DNA from: Halapricum hydrolyticum
GTDB lineage: Archaea > Halobacteriota > Halobacteria > Halobacteriales > Haloarculaceae
Reading direction: 5' to 3'
Assembly (NCBI RefSeq): GCF_025517535.1
Contig: NZ_JAOPKC010000014.1
Location: 4,017 to 68,016 of the forward strand
DNA length: 64,000 bases
The translations under genes and the position numbers were made by a program. The notes under the pieces were generated by a model that saw only the letters and a program-made list of their open reading frames with translations, made no database searches and was not told the DNA's origin. Below, piece after piece: positions 8,239-19,702 of the stretch (positions within the stretch are counted from its first letter, which is position 1; every line of letters begins with the position of its first letter).

Positions 8239-8430
8239 ATGACCAACAGCGACATCGAGGCCATCGAGTTCGAGCAGACCAACGGGGCGATGGGCGTCTA
8301 CATCGAGAGCGTCGGCGTCTACGCCGACGGGAGCAGAGAAGTCCTCGACGCCACGACAGTCGGCAGTCCACGGGAGTTCGAACGGATCCGGGCGTTCGAG
8401 AACCGCTGCAAGCGCCAGTACGGGAAGTAG
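8239..8430 (+). CDS. Small conserved-looking hypothetical protein
   Basis: This 63-residue protein starts MTNSDIEAIEFEQTNGAMGV. It has an alternating hydrophobic/acidic N-terminal half suggestive of beta strands and a basic C-terminal helix (FERIRAFENRCKRQYGK). TATA-like AT-rich stretches (around 8200-8215) lie about 25-35 bases upstream. I do not recognise a family. It is plausible because its codon use is GC-rich like the flanking genes, but it is short. Confidence 0.5.
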   Translation: MTNSDIEAIEFEQTNGAMGVYIESVGVYADGSREVLDATTVGSPREFERIRAFENRCKRQYGK

Positions 8431-8508
8431 GAGCCAGCGAACGGTCGCGGGATCCGCGAGGGGAGGGGGAGTCATCGTGTTTATCAGTCTCGGTCGCCCA
8501 GATCAGGC

Positions 8509-10365
8509 ATGGACGTAGTACCGGACACGAGCGTGGTCATCGACGGCCGCGTGTCCGAGCAGATCGCCGACGGCGACCTCGCAGGGGCGACGATTGTCGT
8601 CCCCGAGGCGGTCGTCGGCGAACTCGAAGCGCAGGCCAACGACAGCCGCCAGCAGGGCTGGGACGGCCTCGAGGAATTGCAGAAACTCGCCGACCTCCAC
8701 GACGCGGGCGACATCACTGTCGAGTACGTCGGTCGCCGCCCGGACGCAGTGGAGAAACGCGAGGCCGGCGAAGGAGAGATCGACGCGCTGATCCGCGATA
8801 TCGCCGCCGAGCGCGACGCGACGCTTCTGACCAGCGACGTCGTCCAGAGCGAGGTCGCACGAGCGAAGGGACTTGCGGTCATGTATCTCGAACCCCACGG
8901 TCGGGACGTCCAGCGGCTCACGATCGAGAACTTCTTCGACGAGTCGACGATGTCGGTCCACCTCAAGGTTGGCGTCGCCCCGAAGGCCAAGCGCGGCGAT
9001 ATCGGCGACATGCACTACCAGCGGATCCGCGACGAACCGGCCACCGAATCCGAACTGAAAGAGTACGCTCACGAGATCGAGGAGGGTGCCCGGGCCAGCC
9101 CCGACGGGTTCCTCGAACTGGACGAGCCCGGGATGAGCATCGTCCAGTTCCGCGAGTACCGGATCGCCATCGCCCGACCCCCCTTCTCGGACGCCCTGGA
9201 GATCACCGCGGTCCGTCCGATCGTCAAGACCGACCTGGACGACTACGAGTACGCCGACGAACTCCGGGATCGCCTCGCCGAGCGGCAGCGTGGCGTCCTC
9301 ATCTCCGGTTCGCCGGGGGCCGGCAAGTCCACGTTCGCCCAGGCAGTCGCGGAGTTCCTCAACGACAACGACTACGCGGTCAAGACCATGGAAAAACCCC
9401 GGGACCTGCAGGTCGGCGCGGACATCACCCAATACACGGCACTGGGCGGGGAGATGGCCAAGACCGCCGACTCGCTTTTGATGGTCCGACCGGACTACAC
9501 CATCTACGACGAGGTTCGCAAGACCGACGACTTCGAGGTCTTTGCGGACATGCGGCTGGCCGGCGTCGGGATGATCGGCGTCGTCCACGCGACCCGCGCG
9601 ATCGACGCGCTCCAGCGACTCGTCGGACGGGTCGAACTCGGGATGATCCCCCAGATCGTCGACACGGTCGTCTACATCGAAGCCGGCGAGATCGCGAAGG
9701 TCTACGACGTGCAGACGGAGGTCAAAGTGCCGGAGGGGCTGATGGAAGAGGATCTCGCCCGGCCGGTCATCACCATTCAGGACTTCGAGACCGGCCGTCC
9801 CGAGTACGAGATCTACACGTTCAACCGCCAGGTCGTGACGGTGCCGCTGAACGAGGGCGAGAGCGACGAAAGCGGCGTCGACCGGCTCGCACGCCAGGAG
9901 ATTCAGCGCGAGATCCGCTCGGTCGCCGACGGCCACGTCGAGGTCGAACTCCAGGGGTCAAATCGTGCGGTCGTCTGGGTCGAACAGCACGATATCAGCC
10001 ACGTCATCGGCAAAGGCGGCGGCCGGATCTCCGACATCGAGAACCGACTCGGCATCGACATCGACGTGCGCACCTTCGACGAGCGACCCGGCGGAAAATC
10101 CGGATCGAGTGGCGAGAGCGGTGACACCGGATCGGCCGGTCCCGCCGGCGACGTCGTCACCCCGGAGGTCACCTCTCGCCACGTGCTCGTTCCGGCCCAC
10201 GAGTACACGGGCGACACCGTGGAAGTCCAGGCCGACGGCGAGTACCTCTTCACAGCAACGGTCTCTCGCGGCGGCGAGATCCAGGTGTCTCGCGGGAGCG
10301 CGATCGCCGAAGAGCTAGAACAGGCGATCGACCGGGGCAAACGGATCACTGTCGTCCCGTCGTAG
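8509..10365 (+). CDS. PIN domain - PilT-like ATPase - KH domain protein
   Basis: This 618-residue archaeal PINc/VapC-family ATPase joins three modules. An N-terminal PIN domain (residues 1-130) has PDTSVVIDGR and the acidic segments GEIDALIRDIAAE and LLTSDVV. A central secretion-type ATPase has the Walker A motif GSPGAGKST at about 267-275 and an acidic Walker B region (YTIYDEVRKTDDFE). A KH RNA-binding domain has VIGKGGGRISDIENRLG at about 498-515. The family is widespread in archaea, and its architecture suggests RNA-directed cleavage or remodelling. The C-terminal extension holds a Gly/Ser linker and a short beta-rich segment. It is monocistronic. The substrate is unknown. Confidence 0.88.
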   Translation: MDVVPDTSVVIDGRVSEQIADGDLAGATIVVPEAVVGELEAQANDSRQQGWDGLEELQKLADLHDAGDITVEYVGRRPDAVEKREAGEGEIDALIRDIAAERDATLLTSDVVQSEVARAKGLAVMYLEPHGRDVQRLTIENFFDESTMSVHLKVGVAPKAKRGDIGDMHYQRIRDEPATESELKEYAHEIEEGARASPDGFLELDEPGMSIVQFREYRIAIARPPFSDALEITAVRPIVKTDLDDYEYADELRDRLAERQRGVLISGSPGAGKSTFAQAVAEFLNDNDYAVKTMEKPRDLQVGADITQYTALGGEMAKTADSLLMVRPDYTIYDEVRKTDDFEVFADMRLAGVGMIGVVHATRAIDALQRLVGRVELGMIPQIVDTVVYIEAGEIAKVYDVQTEVKVPEGLMEEDLARPVITIQDFETGRPEYEIYTFNRQVVTVPLNEGESDESGVDRLARQEIQREIRSVADGHVEVELQGSNRAVVWVEQHDISHVIGKGGGRISDIENRLGIDIDVRTFDERPGGKSGSSGESGDTGSAGPAGDVVTPEVTSRHVLVPAHEYTGDTVEVQADGEYLFTATVSRGGEIQVSRGSAIAEELEQAIDRGKRITVVPS

Positions 10366-10580
10366 GCTGGACGATCGTTCGGGAGCCTCCAGCTATGCCG
10401 GACGATCGTTTCGCTCGTCGTCGAGATTCCTATAGTGCCGGGAGACGGCCCCAGCCACCCGATTACCACAATTGAGAACTGCTCCCAAAGGTCTTAACGC
10501 CAGTAGACGAGTCTCCCGCGTAATGGGAGTCCAGAGCTGCGATCGAACGACGCGGACGTCCGGGACACACTCCGGACACA

Positions 10581-10588
10581 GGAGGTGA
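10581..10588 (+). promoter_or_regulatory. Strong Shine-Dalgarno that sets the CheC-like start
   Basis: GGAGGTGA is an eight-base complement to the 16S 3' end (TCACCTCC within 62396-62403). It lies five bases before the GTG at 10594 and overlaps the alternative in-frame GTG at 10585, so the start at 10594 is preferred. Confidence 0.75.
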
Positions 10589-10593
10589 GTCCA

Positions 10594-11922
10594 GTGCAGG
10601 TGGATGCCGACTCGCTTGAACAGCTCAACCTCAGGACGAGAGACGGCGCAGAGCGAGCGGGCGAGCGGTTTTCGGATGCGATCGGCGTCGAGACGAAGAT
10701 CGGCGCAACCCGGATCCGGATCACCAGCCAGCAGGATCTGGTCGCGGCGCTTTTGACCGGCGATGAGGAGTGTCTCAAGTTCGAGGTTGCTGGCCCGCTG
10801 TCCGGAACGGCGATCTTGACCTTCGACGAGGGGTCACGATCGCTGATGCGAGACAGTAGCGGCGGGGGTGTCGACGACCTAGCGGGCGAGCTGTTCGACG
10901 CGTTCGTTCGAGAGTGGGAATCGTACGTCAGTGGCGATCTGGCGGTCGAGACAGTGACGTACGTGCCCGACCCGGCCGCACACGACTTCGGCTTCGAGTC
11001 GGTCAGCGACGACGCCGAAAGCACGCCGCTGTTCCAGGGCAGTATCGACGCCGTCGATCTTCCCGGGCGGATCAAGCTGTATCTCGTGCCCGACGCGCAG
11101 TCCCTGGAGACGCTGCTCTCGAACGGCTCGATCACGGACGAGGAGAGCACCGAGCGAGACGACGCGTCAGAGACAGACGACGGATCTGCGTTCGACGATG
11201 CGACGTTCGACACAGACACGGCGGACGACAGCAATCTCTTCGAAGATGCCGATAGCGACCTTTTCGAGGACGGTGACGACGCGTCGGCGCCGCTCCCGCT
11301 GGACAAACTATCGGTCTTCAGTGACCTGACGAGGGGTGGAACCAGGGCCGCCGCCGAGCGCGTGACGGGGTTTACCGGGATCGAGACCGATACCGAGATC
11401 TCGGGGATCAACTTCACGCCGATCGACGACATCTCGACGAGTCTGGACGACGACTCCTACGTCGGGACGATCCTGGAGTTCGAGGGCAAACCCAGCGGTC
11501 ACCTGGCGATTATGTTTTCCGAGGAGTCGGCCTATCGTGTCGCCGACGAAATGCTGCCGACCGACCCCGACGGCGACGGGCTCACACAGATGCACAGGAG
11601 CGCGCTCGAAGAGCTGGGCAACAACATGGCCTCGGGATTCATCGACGGCTGGGCCAACGTCCTGCAGACCTCGGTCGATCACACACCGCCGGAGTTCAGC
11701 GACGACATGGAGATGACGCTGCTCGAGTTGGTCACCGAGCAGCTCGGCCCGTTCCAGACCCACGCGTACACGATCGAGTCGCGGATCACCACTGAATCGG
11801 TCGAATTCGACTGCGAGATCCACGCACTCCCCAACGAGACGCAATTGAGCGAAGCGCTCGAAGACCTGCTGGTCACCCGGCGTGACCGCACCGAAGCCGA
11901 TCCCGACGAGATTTTCCAGTAG
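10594..11922 (+). CDS. CheC-like phosphatase with duplicated domain
   Basis: This 442-residue cytoplasmic protein is built of two CheC/FliN-like halves (about 1-175 and 230-410) joined by a very acidic linker (about 180-230). Only the second half carries the CheC signature (SALEELGNNMASGFIDGWA, near 336-354), whose Glu and Asn act in dephosphorylating CheY-P. The first half has the matching fold-like layout but no such motif. CheC terminates chemotaxis signalling in archaea. No che or archaellum genes are nearby, so the partner is unknown. The GTG start follows a strong Shine-Dalgarno. Confidence 0.72.
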   Translation: MQVDADSLEQLNLRTRDGAERAGERFSDAIGVETKIGATRIRITSQQDLVAALLTGDEECLKFEVAGPLSGTAILTFDEGSRSLMRDSSGGGVDDLAGELFDAFVREWESYVSGDLAVETVTYVPDPAAHDFGFESVSDDAESTPLFQGSIDAVDLPGRIKLYLVPDAQSLETLLSNGSITDEESTERDDASETDDGSAFDDATFDTDTADDSNLFEDADSDLFEDGDDASAPLPLDKLSVFSDLTRGGTRAAAERVTGFTGIETDTEISGINFTPIDDISTSLDDDSYVGTILEFEGKPSGHLAIMFSEESAYRVADEMLPTDPDGDGLTQMHRSALEELGNNMASGFIDGWANVLQTSVDHTPPEFSDDMEMTLLELVTEQLGPFQTHAYTIESRITTESVEFDCEIHALPNETQLSEALEDLLVTRRDRTEADPDEIFQ

Positions 11923-12020
11923 AATAGTGGCCGTAAATTGAATTTTTCTGGCTGCCAGGGATAGAGACAGTGTCGACTGCAACCCGCTGACATATCTTCC
12001 TCGAGTTCGAAAGGGCTGGT

Positions 12021-12506
12021 ATGGCAACGTACAAGCGGTCGGTTCGCGTCGAGGCCCCGTTCGAGGACGTCTGGGAGTTCCACTCGACCGGCGACGGGCT
12101 GGTCGCGCTCACTCCGGGGTGGATGCACTTGCGGGTCGAATCCGAACGCGGTCCCGACGGTGAACCCGATCCGGACGTCCTCGAAACGGGTTCGACGATC
12201 GTCTCGACGGTCCAGCCGTTCGGCGTGGGGCCGCGCCAGCGGTGGGTCTCGGAGATCGTCGCCCGCGAACAAACGGACGACCACGCCATGTTCCGCGACG
12301 AAATGGCCGAGGGACCGTTCCCGCGCTGGGTCCACACACACTCGTTTTACCGCGACGACGGGGCGACGGTCGTCCGGGACTTCGTCGAGTACGACCTGCC
12401 CGGGGGACCGGTCGGTCGCGTCGCGAATCCGCTCGCGTGGATCGGCTTCGAACCGATGTTTCGGTACCGTCATCGGAAGACGAAGGAACTGCTCGAAAGG
12501 CCGTAA
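12021..12506 (+). CDS. SRPBCC (START-like) superfamily protein
   Basis: This 161-residue cytoplasmic protein starts MATYKRSVRVEAPFEDVWEFHSTGDGL, the usual first strand and helix of the SRPBCC hydrophobic-ligand fold (polyketide cyclase / coenzyme Q-binding type). It ends in an amphipathic helix MFRYRHRKTKELLERP that would close the cavity. The ligand cannot be deduced. It stands 37 bases upstream of the EamA transporter in the same direction and may be cotranscribed with it. Confidence 0.72.
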   Translation: MATYKRSVRVEAPFEDVWEFHSTGDGLVALTPGWMHLRVESERGPDGEPDPDVLETGSTIVSTVQPFGVGPRQRWVSEIVAREQTDDHAMFRDEMAEGPFPRWVHTHSFYRDDGATVVRDFVEYDLPGGPVGRVANPLAWIGFEPMFRYRHRKTKELLERP

Positions 12507-12542
12507 CGAAAGCATAAATCACCCGGCGGCCGAGATCCGGTC

Positions 12543-13442
12543 GTGGACAGTGACACGCCTGCAGTACCGCCGCTGGCTGCGCTCGCGATCGCCGTCGTCG
12601 CGGTCAGCACCAGCGCGATCCTGATCCGCTGGAGTCGCGCCCCCTCCTCGGTCGCGGCCTTCTATCGCGTGCTGTTCACGACGCTGCTGCTCGCACCCGT
12701 CGCGGTCGTCCGCTATCGCGAGCAGTTCGCCCGTCTGTCGACGCGTGACTGGCTGGTCGCCGTCTCGTCCGGACTGGCGCTTGCCGCACACTTCGCCGCC
12801 TGGTTCGAGAGCCTCGACTGGACCACCGTTGCCGCCTCTGTCACGCTCGTCCAGACCCAGCCGGTGTTCGTCGCGGTCGGCGCCGTCTGGCTGCTTGAGG
12901 AACGTCTGAACCGGACGATGGCCCTCGGTATCGGCGTCGCGCTGCTCGGAAGCGTACTCCTGTCGATCGGTGATCTGCTCTCCGGCGGCGCGTTCGCGGG
13001 TGCGAATCCTCTCCACGGGGACGCGCTCGCACTGCTTGGGGCGGTCGCCGCTGCGGGGTACGTGCTCGCCGGGCGGTCGCTTCGCCAGCGATTGCCGCTG
13101 GTCCCGTACGTGATCGTCGTCTACACTGTCAGTGCCGCAGGACTGCTCGTCTGGACTGTCGGGCAGGGCGCGTCGCTGGGCCCGTATCCGCCCCGGGAGT
13201 GGGCACTCTTTCTCGGGATGGCAGTCGGCCCGGGGATCTTCGGACACACCGTCGTCAACTGGGCGCTCGCGCACGTCGAGTCGAGCGTCGTCAGCGTGAC
13301 GCTGGTTGGCGAACCCGTCGGAAGTACGCTGCTCGCGCTGGTGTTGCTCGGTGAGGTGCCGCCCGCGATGACAGTCGTCGGCGGGGCCGTCGTCCTCGGT
13401 GGGATCGTCCTGACAGCGCGGTCACGACCGAGTCCGGGTTAG
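12543..13442 (+). CDS. EamA / DMT-superfamily transporter
   Basis: This 299-residue protein has ten predicted hydrophobic segments arranged as two five-helix EamA repeats (about 10-145 and 155-295). It begins after GTG with MDSDTPAVPPLAALAIAVVAVSTSAILIRW. Conserved features include an N-terminal IRWSRAPS segment and, in the second repeat, the helix pair VSVTLVGEPVGSTLLALVLLGE. The family exports or imports small metabolites such as amino acids and nucleotide precursors; the substrate is not readable here. Confidence 0.82.
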   Translation: MDSDTPAVPPLAALAIAVVAVSTSAILIRWSRAPSSVAAFYRVLFTTLLLAPVAVVRYREQFARLSTRDWLVAVSSGLALAAHFAAWFESLDWTTVAASVTLVQTQPVFVAVGAVWLLEERLNRTMALGIGVALLGSVLLSIGDLLSGGAFAGANPLHGDALALLGAVAAAGYVLAGRSLRQRLPLVPYVIVVYTVSAAGLLVWTVGQGASLGPYPPREWALFLGMAVGPGIFGHTVVNWALAHVESSVVSVTLVGEPVGSTLLALVLLGEVPPAMTVVGGAVVLGGIVLTARSRPSPG

Positions 13443-13499
13443 TTCTGGTCGCCGGACGGAACCGCAAATCATCTACGGCCGCAACACGGAGACGCGAAC

Positions 13500-14189
13500 A
13501 TGACGGCGTACGACGCGGTCCTGCTGGACTTGGACGGGACGCTCTGTGAGTACGTTCGCGGGACCGAACAACTCCTGCCGGCCGCGTTCGAGACGGTCGG
13601 CGTCGAGCCGGTGTTCTCACCCGAGGCGTACGTCGAGCGCGTCGACAGTTACGCCGACCGCGCCGACTCGATGCTCGAACGCCGACGGCTGTGTTTCGCC
13701 GATCTGGCCGAGGAAAACGGCTACGATCGCGGGCTCGGTCGCGAGGTGGCCGACGCGTACGCGGCCGAGCGCGACCACAGCAACGTCCGGTTTCTGGACG
13801 GTGCGGCCGAAGCCGTCGAAAGACTCGCCGAGCGCTATCCGCTCGCGATGGTGACCAATGGCGGTCCGGATATGCAGGACCCAAAACTCGAAACGCTCGG
13901 TCTCGAACGGTATCTCAATTCCCTCGTCTACGCCGGCTACGAGGTCCCCGCCAAGCCCGATCCGGAGCCGTTCGAGCGCGCGCTCGACGCACTCGACGCG
14001 GCGACCGATCGCGCAGTGTACGTCGGTAACAACTACGAGACGGACGTGGTCGGGGCGGCGTCGGCGGGGCTGTCGTCGATACTCGTCGGAGAGCCGCCCG
14101 CCGACGGACCGGTCGAACCGATGTCGACCGTCTCGACGCCCGGGGAGATACCGCGGGTGCTCGAAGGGCCGTCGTCGGACCGACGATAG
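13500..14189 (+). CDS. HAD-superfamily hydrolase (phosphatase-like)
   Basis: This 229-residue protein carries all four HAD motifs: LLDLDGTLCEY (about 8-18; nucleophile Asp and acid/base Asp), MVTNGG (about 118-123), the lysine in PAKPDPEPFERAL (about 150-162) and YVGNNYETDVVGA (about 175-187). The helical cap between motifs I and II suggests a subclass I small-molecule phosphatase such as a phosphoglycolate phosphatase-like enzyme. It is monocistronic, followed by the left end of the TnpB element. Confidence 0.85.
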   Translation: MTAYDAVLLDLDGTLCEYVRGTEQLLPAAFETVGVEPVFSPEAYVERVDSYADRADSMLERRRLCFADLAEENGYDRGLGREVADAYAAERDHSNVRFLDGAAEAVERLAERYPLAMVTNGGPDMQDPKLETLGLERYLNSLVYAGYEVPAKPDPEPFERALDALDAATDRAVYVGNNYETDVVGAASAGLSSILVGEPPADGPVEPMSTVSTPGEIPRVLEGPSSDRR

Positions 14190-14365
14190 CGCCGTCGTCG
14201 CTGTTATACGCTGAACAGGCGCAATACCACGGCCTTCAGGCCGTGGATACGTGCCGTCACTCAGTGACTCATTCCACCGACTCCAACGGGGCTGGATATT
14301 CTACCGTTCTCAAACCCAACCTTTACAAGTGAAACGAATATAAGCGATTATACAGGCGTTTCACG

Positions 14366-15679
14366 ATGCTAGACGTCCACCGCACCCATCGAGCGAAAAT
14401 CCGCAACCATAGTCAGGTAGAGGATTCGCTTGACCGCCACGGGTGGAGTGCCAGCAAGCTCTGGAACGTCGCTAACTACCACACCCGCCAAGTCTGGGAG
14501 GAGACGGACGAGATCCCCGACCACGAGGAGTTGAAAGACGAGTTGAAGACCCATCCAACGTACAAAGGGCTGCATAGTCAGTCCAGTCAGCGGGTTCTGG
14601 AGGAACTCGCTGAAGCCTTCAACTCGTGGTACTCCAGCGACGATGACAGGGATAATCCGCCCGGCTACCGCAAAGAGAACTACTACGACCAACAGGGCCG
14701 TCGCGTTCACGAAGAACACCCGCGTTCCACCGTGACGTGGAAGCAGAACGGTATCCGCCACGACACCAAAAACAATCGCGTCCGCCTGTCAAAGGGCGCG
14801 AATCACAAGGAACACCCGAAAGCGTGGGAATACATCCTTGTCGAGTACGAGACGCGCCCCGGTGTCGAAGTTGATAACCTGCAACAGGTTCGCGCTGTCT
14901 ACGACAAGCAGAACGAGCGATGGGAGTTGCACCTCGTCTGCAAAGACGAAATCGAGACACCCGACGCTCCCGGAGAGGCGACGGCAGGTATCGACCTCGG
15001 CATCAGCAACTTCGCCGCCGTCGCCTACAGCACTGAAGACGCTGATCTCTACCCCGGCAACCGCCTGAAACAGGACGGCTATTACTTCCCGAAAGAAATC
15101 GCCAAATGCAACGATAGTGGGGGTGAACGGGCCAGACGACTCCACCACAAGTGGTCGGAACGCCGTACCCACTTCTTCCACTCCTTAGCGAAACACATCG
15201 TTGAAAGGTGTGTCGAGAAAGGAGTTGGCCGCATCAACGTCGGGGACTTAGAGGGCGTCCGCGAGGACGAGAACGGCGAGGCGAAAAACTGGGGCAAACA
15301 TGGCAACCTCGACTTGCACGGGTGGGCGTTCGACCGCCTCACGGATATCCTCGAATACAAGGCAAAGGTCGAGGGTATCGAGGTCATGGAAGTGTCCGAG
15401 CAAGACACGAGTAAAACGTGTTGTGTGTGCGGGAAAGAAGACGACAGTCAGCGTGTTGAACGCGGGTTGTACGTCTGCGAGTCGTGTGATGCAGCGTTCA
15501 ACGCCGACGTGAACGGGGCGGAGAACATCCGTCTCAACAGCAACGAAAGTAACTCCGAGTCTGCGTCCAGTTTGGACGGAGATAGGAGTACCGGCTGGTT
15601 GGCACAGCCCGGAGTCTACCTGTATGACCTCTCCTGCGGATTCCAACCGCAGGCCGAGGTGGTGGACTGCAAACCGTAA
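14366..15679 (+). CDS. tnpB: TnpB, RNA-guided nuclease of IS200/IS605 element
   Basis: This is a full-length 437-residue TnpB. The RuvC-like catalytic residues are all present: Asp210 in GIDLGISN, Glu296 in VGDLEGV and Asp381 in NADVNGAENI. The zinc finger is intact, with CCVCG at 352-356 and CESC at 371-374. TnpB proteins are guided by an omega-RNA made from the 3' end of the gene and the element's right end, and they cleave the empty donor site to favour retention. The C-terminal extension after the RuvC domain (about 390-437) overlaps the region that would encode that RNA. All residues needed for activity are visible. Confidence 0.92.
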   Translation: MLDVHRTHRAKIRNHSQVEDSLDRHGWSASKLWNVANYHTRQVWEETDEIPDHEELKDELKTHPTYKGLHSQSSQRVLEELAEAFNSWYSSDDDRDNPPGYRKENYYDQQGRRVHEEHPRSTVTWKQNGIRHDTKNNRVRLSKGANHKEHPKAWEYILVEYETRPGVEVDNLQQVRAVYDKQNERWELHLVCKDEIETPDAPGEATAGIDLGISNFAAVAYSTEDADLYPGNRLKQDGYYFPKEIAKCNDSGGERARRLHHKWSERRTHFFHSLAKHIVERCVEKGVGRINVGDLEGVREDENGEAKNWGKHGNLDLHGWAFDRLTDILEYKAKVEGIEVMEVSEQDTSKTCCVCGKEDDSQRVERGLYVCESCDAAFNADVNGAENIRLNSNESNSESASSLDGDRSTGWLAQPGVYLYDLSCGFQPQAEVVDCKP

Positions 15680-15735
15680 TATCCCAACCTCGGGATTCCT
15701 CCGTCTTCAGGCGGAGGTGGATGTCAATTGACTGC
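15540..15735 (+). ncRNA. Putative omega-RNA / right end of the TnpB element
   Basis: By analogy with characterised TnpB systems, the guide RNA should cover the 3' end of tnpB and the right-end hairpin (15698-15717), with the guide taken from DNA just past the element end near 15735. Only the hairpin and the position are seen; the transcript and its bounds are inferred. Confidence 0.45.
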
Positions 15736-15867
15736 GCTGATCGCACACCGGAAGACTCGCGAGGACACCGGACGATTCCCGGGGCTCAACTTCCGAGCCC
15801 TCGCTCGTTCCACTCGCGAGGACGCCGCCGTGCAATCGATGTGGAATAGTCTGTATCAGTAGAGGTA

Positions 15868-17286
15868 TCACCTATTTTCGATCTCCAACAACCGTTCTTC
15901 GAGGTCTGACATGGCTCTCTCGGGGGACTTCTCGTTGCGATAGGCGGCGTGGACCTCCTCGGCGACGACCGGCGACTGGTCGGACCAGACGGCCGTCACC
16001 GGGCGCGCGACCGTGTTCTCGGCTGCGACGGCCAGCGTGTCGCGGTGGTTCCCGATCGCGCCGACATTATCCGGGTTCGCCTGCTCCGTGACAGCCGGGT
16101 CCGGCGGCAGGTTGCCGACGTTCTCAAGAATGGTGAGCATCACGTCCTCGCTGGCGAACGCCTCCAGTACCTGAATGGCGTCGTCCTTCCGAACGCTGTG
16201 AGGGTTGACGGAGAGGTGCCAGCCGTCGAACGCGTGACTCGACCCGCCGGTGCCCTCGTAGTTGCCCTCGCCCTTTTCAACGGCGTAGGGCAGCGGCATC
16301 GTCCCGTACGTGTCAGCGGTGATCGGAGAGTCGTCGGCGCTGAGCGTCGCCGCGATCGCGTACGGCCAGTTGCGCATGAAGACCGCGTTTCCGTCTGTGA
16401 ACGGCCCACGCGCGTCTTCTTCGTCGAACTCGAAGACATCCGTGTTCGTGACCTGCTGGTACCCGTCAAGTGCGTTCTCGGCGTCGGGCCCCTCGGCGAA
16501 TGACCGCATCATTTTGATCGTGTCGTGGACCGGTTCTTCGTTGACGGTGACCGGGCGGTTGCCGACCGGCCCGAAGAGGTTGCTGTGATCGCCGAAGTAC
16601 GCGCCGCCCCACGATGTCATCGTCTCGCTGAACGTACAGCAGGACAGCCCGATGTATTCGTCCGCCTGGGTCGTGAACCCGTAATCGACGCTGCTCTGCT
16701 CCCAGACGTCGGCGGCGATCTCTGAGAAGCGCTGCCAGGTCATCGGCTCGGTCGCCCAGTTCTCGCCCTCGGGATCGTAGCCCGCCTCCTCGACGAGGTC
16801 CTTCCGGTAGTGCATCACCGGGTAGTCCAGGAACAGCGGAAGGCCGTAGAGGTCTCCCGTTTCGGGATCGCTCGCCGTCTGGACCGCCGAGCCCAGGTAG
16901 TCGTTCTGGACGTAATCAAGCGTGTCCTGAGACAGCTCCTCGCTCAGGTTGACGAGCTGGTCGCGGACGATGAACGGGATCGTCCACCCCGAGTCCATCA
17001 TGAAGATGTCCGGACCGCTCCGACCGGCGCCCAGCGCCGATATATAAGTACTCTCTCTTTCGCCGTAGGAACCCATAGTCTCGAACTCGATGTCGATGTC
17101 CTCGCTGAGACCGGCGTCGTATAGCGCGTTGGCGATTGCTTCTTCAGCGTCCTTGTATGCTTGATCGGCTATGATCCGCACGGCCGCACTTTCCGGGGTC
17201 CTGGTCCTGCCGTCGAGCAGAGTCGACGAACACCCGGCCACGAGTGAAGCTGACCCGACTCCGAGCAGGAAACGGCGTCGCTCCAT
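15868..17286 (-). CDS. ABC-type extracellular solute-binding lipoprotein (sugar type), orphan
   Basis: This 472-residue family 1 solute-binding protein is typical of carbohydrate ABC importers. The N-terminus MERRRFLLGVGSASLVAGCS combines a twin-arginine signal with a lipobox whose Cys19 would be lipidated, anchoring it to the outer face of the membrane. The body has the family's hinge-rich layout (GPDIFMMDSGWTIPFIVRDQ, then GNAVFMRNWPYAI). No permease or ATPase gene lies on either side: upstream is a TnpB element, downstream maeB on the same strand after 169 bases. It may serve a transporter encoded elsewhere or be left over from a lost operon. Confidence 0.82.
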   Translation of the reverse strand: MERRRFLLGVGSASLVAGCSSTLLDGRTRTPESAAVRIIADQAYKDAEEAIANALYDAGLSEDIDIEFETMGSYGERESTYISALGAGRSGPDIFMMDSGWTIPFIVRDQLVNLSEELSQDTLDYVQNDYLGSAVQTASDPETGDLYGLPLFLDYPVMHYRKDLVEEAGYDPEGENWATEPMTWQRFSEIAADVWEQSSVDYGFTTQADEYIGLSCCTFSETMTSWGGAYFGDHSNLFGPVGNRPVTVNEEPVHDTIKMMRSFAEGPDAENALDGYQQVTNTDVFEFDEEDARGPFTDGNAVFMRNWPYAIAATLSADDSPITADTYGTMPLPYAVEKGEGNYEGTGGSSHAFDGWHLSVNPHSVRKDDAIQVLEAFASEDVMLTILENVGNLPPDPAVTEQANPDNVGAIGNHRDTLAVAAENTVARPVTAVWSDQSPVVAEEVHAAYRNEKSPERAMSDLEERLLEIENR

Positions 17287-17455
17287 ACACCGATCTGCTC
17301 AGCTATCAAACAAGTCTCTTGCGCTCAAATCGAGTGCCTGTTGCGCCTGCGTTCACTTTCACCGTGGTCTCGGAATCGGACGGCGTGGCTTACGGATCGT
17401 CACAGCACCCACGAGCACCGCTTCGTCCAGTGCAGCTGATAGTCCGGCCCGTGGT

Positions 17456-19702
<2,247 letters not shown>

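Larger units (their letters stand above)
14219..15735. mobile_element. IS200/IS605-family (IS1341-type) element carrying tnpB only
   Basis: The element has a perfect 8-bp left hairpin CCACGGCC-TTCA-GGCCGTGG (14227-14246), the tnpB gene, and a right hairpin CCTCCGTC-TTCA-GGCGGAGG (15698-15717, one G-T pair). Both hairpins share the TTCA loop, as expected of subterminal structures recognised by the Y1 transposase TnpA. There is no tnpA, so it would need TnpA in trans. The exact ends are estimated to within about 20 bases. Confidence 0.8.

Noticed and set aside
8211..10124. 637-codon frame overlapping the PIN-ATPase-KH gene
   Set aside because: Out-of-frame reading with extreme Arg content and no acidic bias, unlike real haloarchaeal proteins.
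10369..10413. Repeat GGACGATCGTT at about 10371 and 10403 as a possible CRISPR or regulator array
   Set aside because: Only two short copies with no regular spacing; no CRISPR array is present anywhere in the window.
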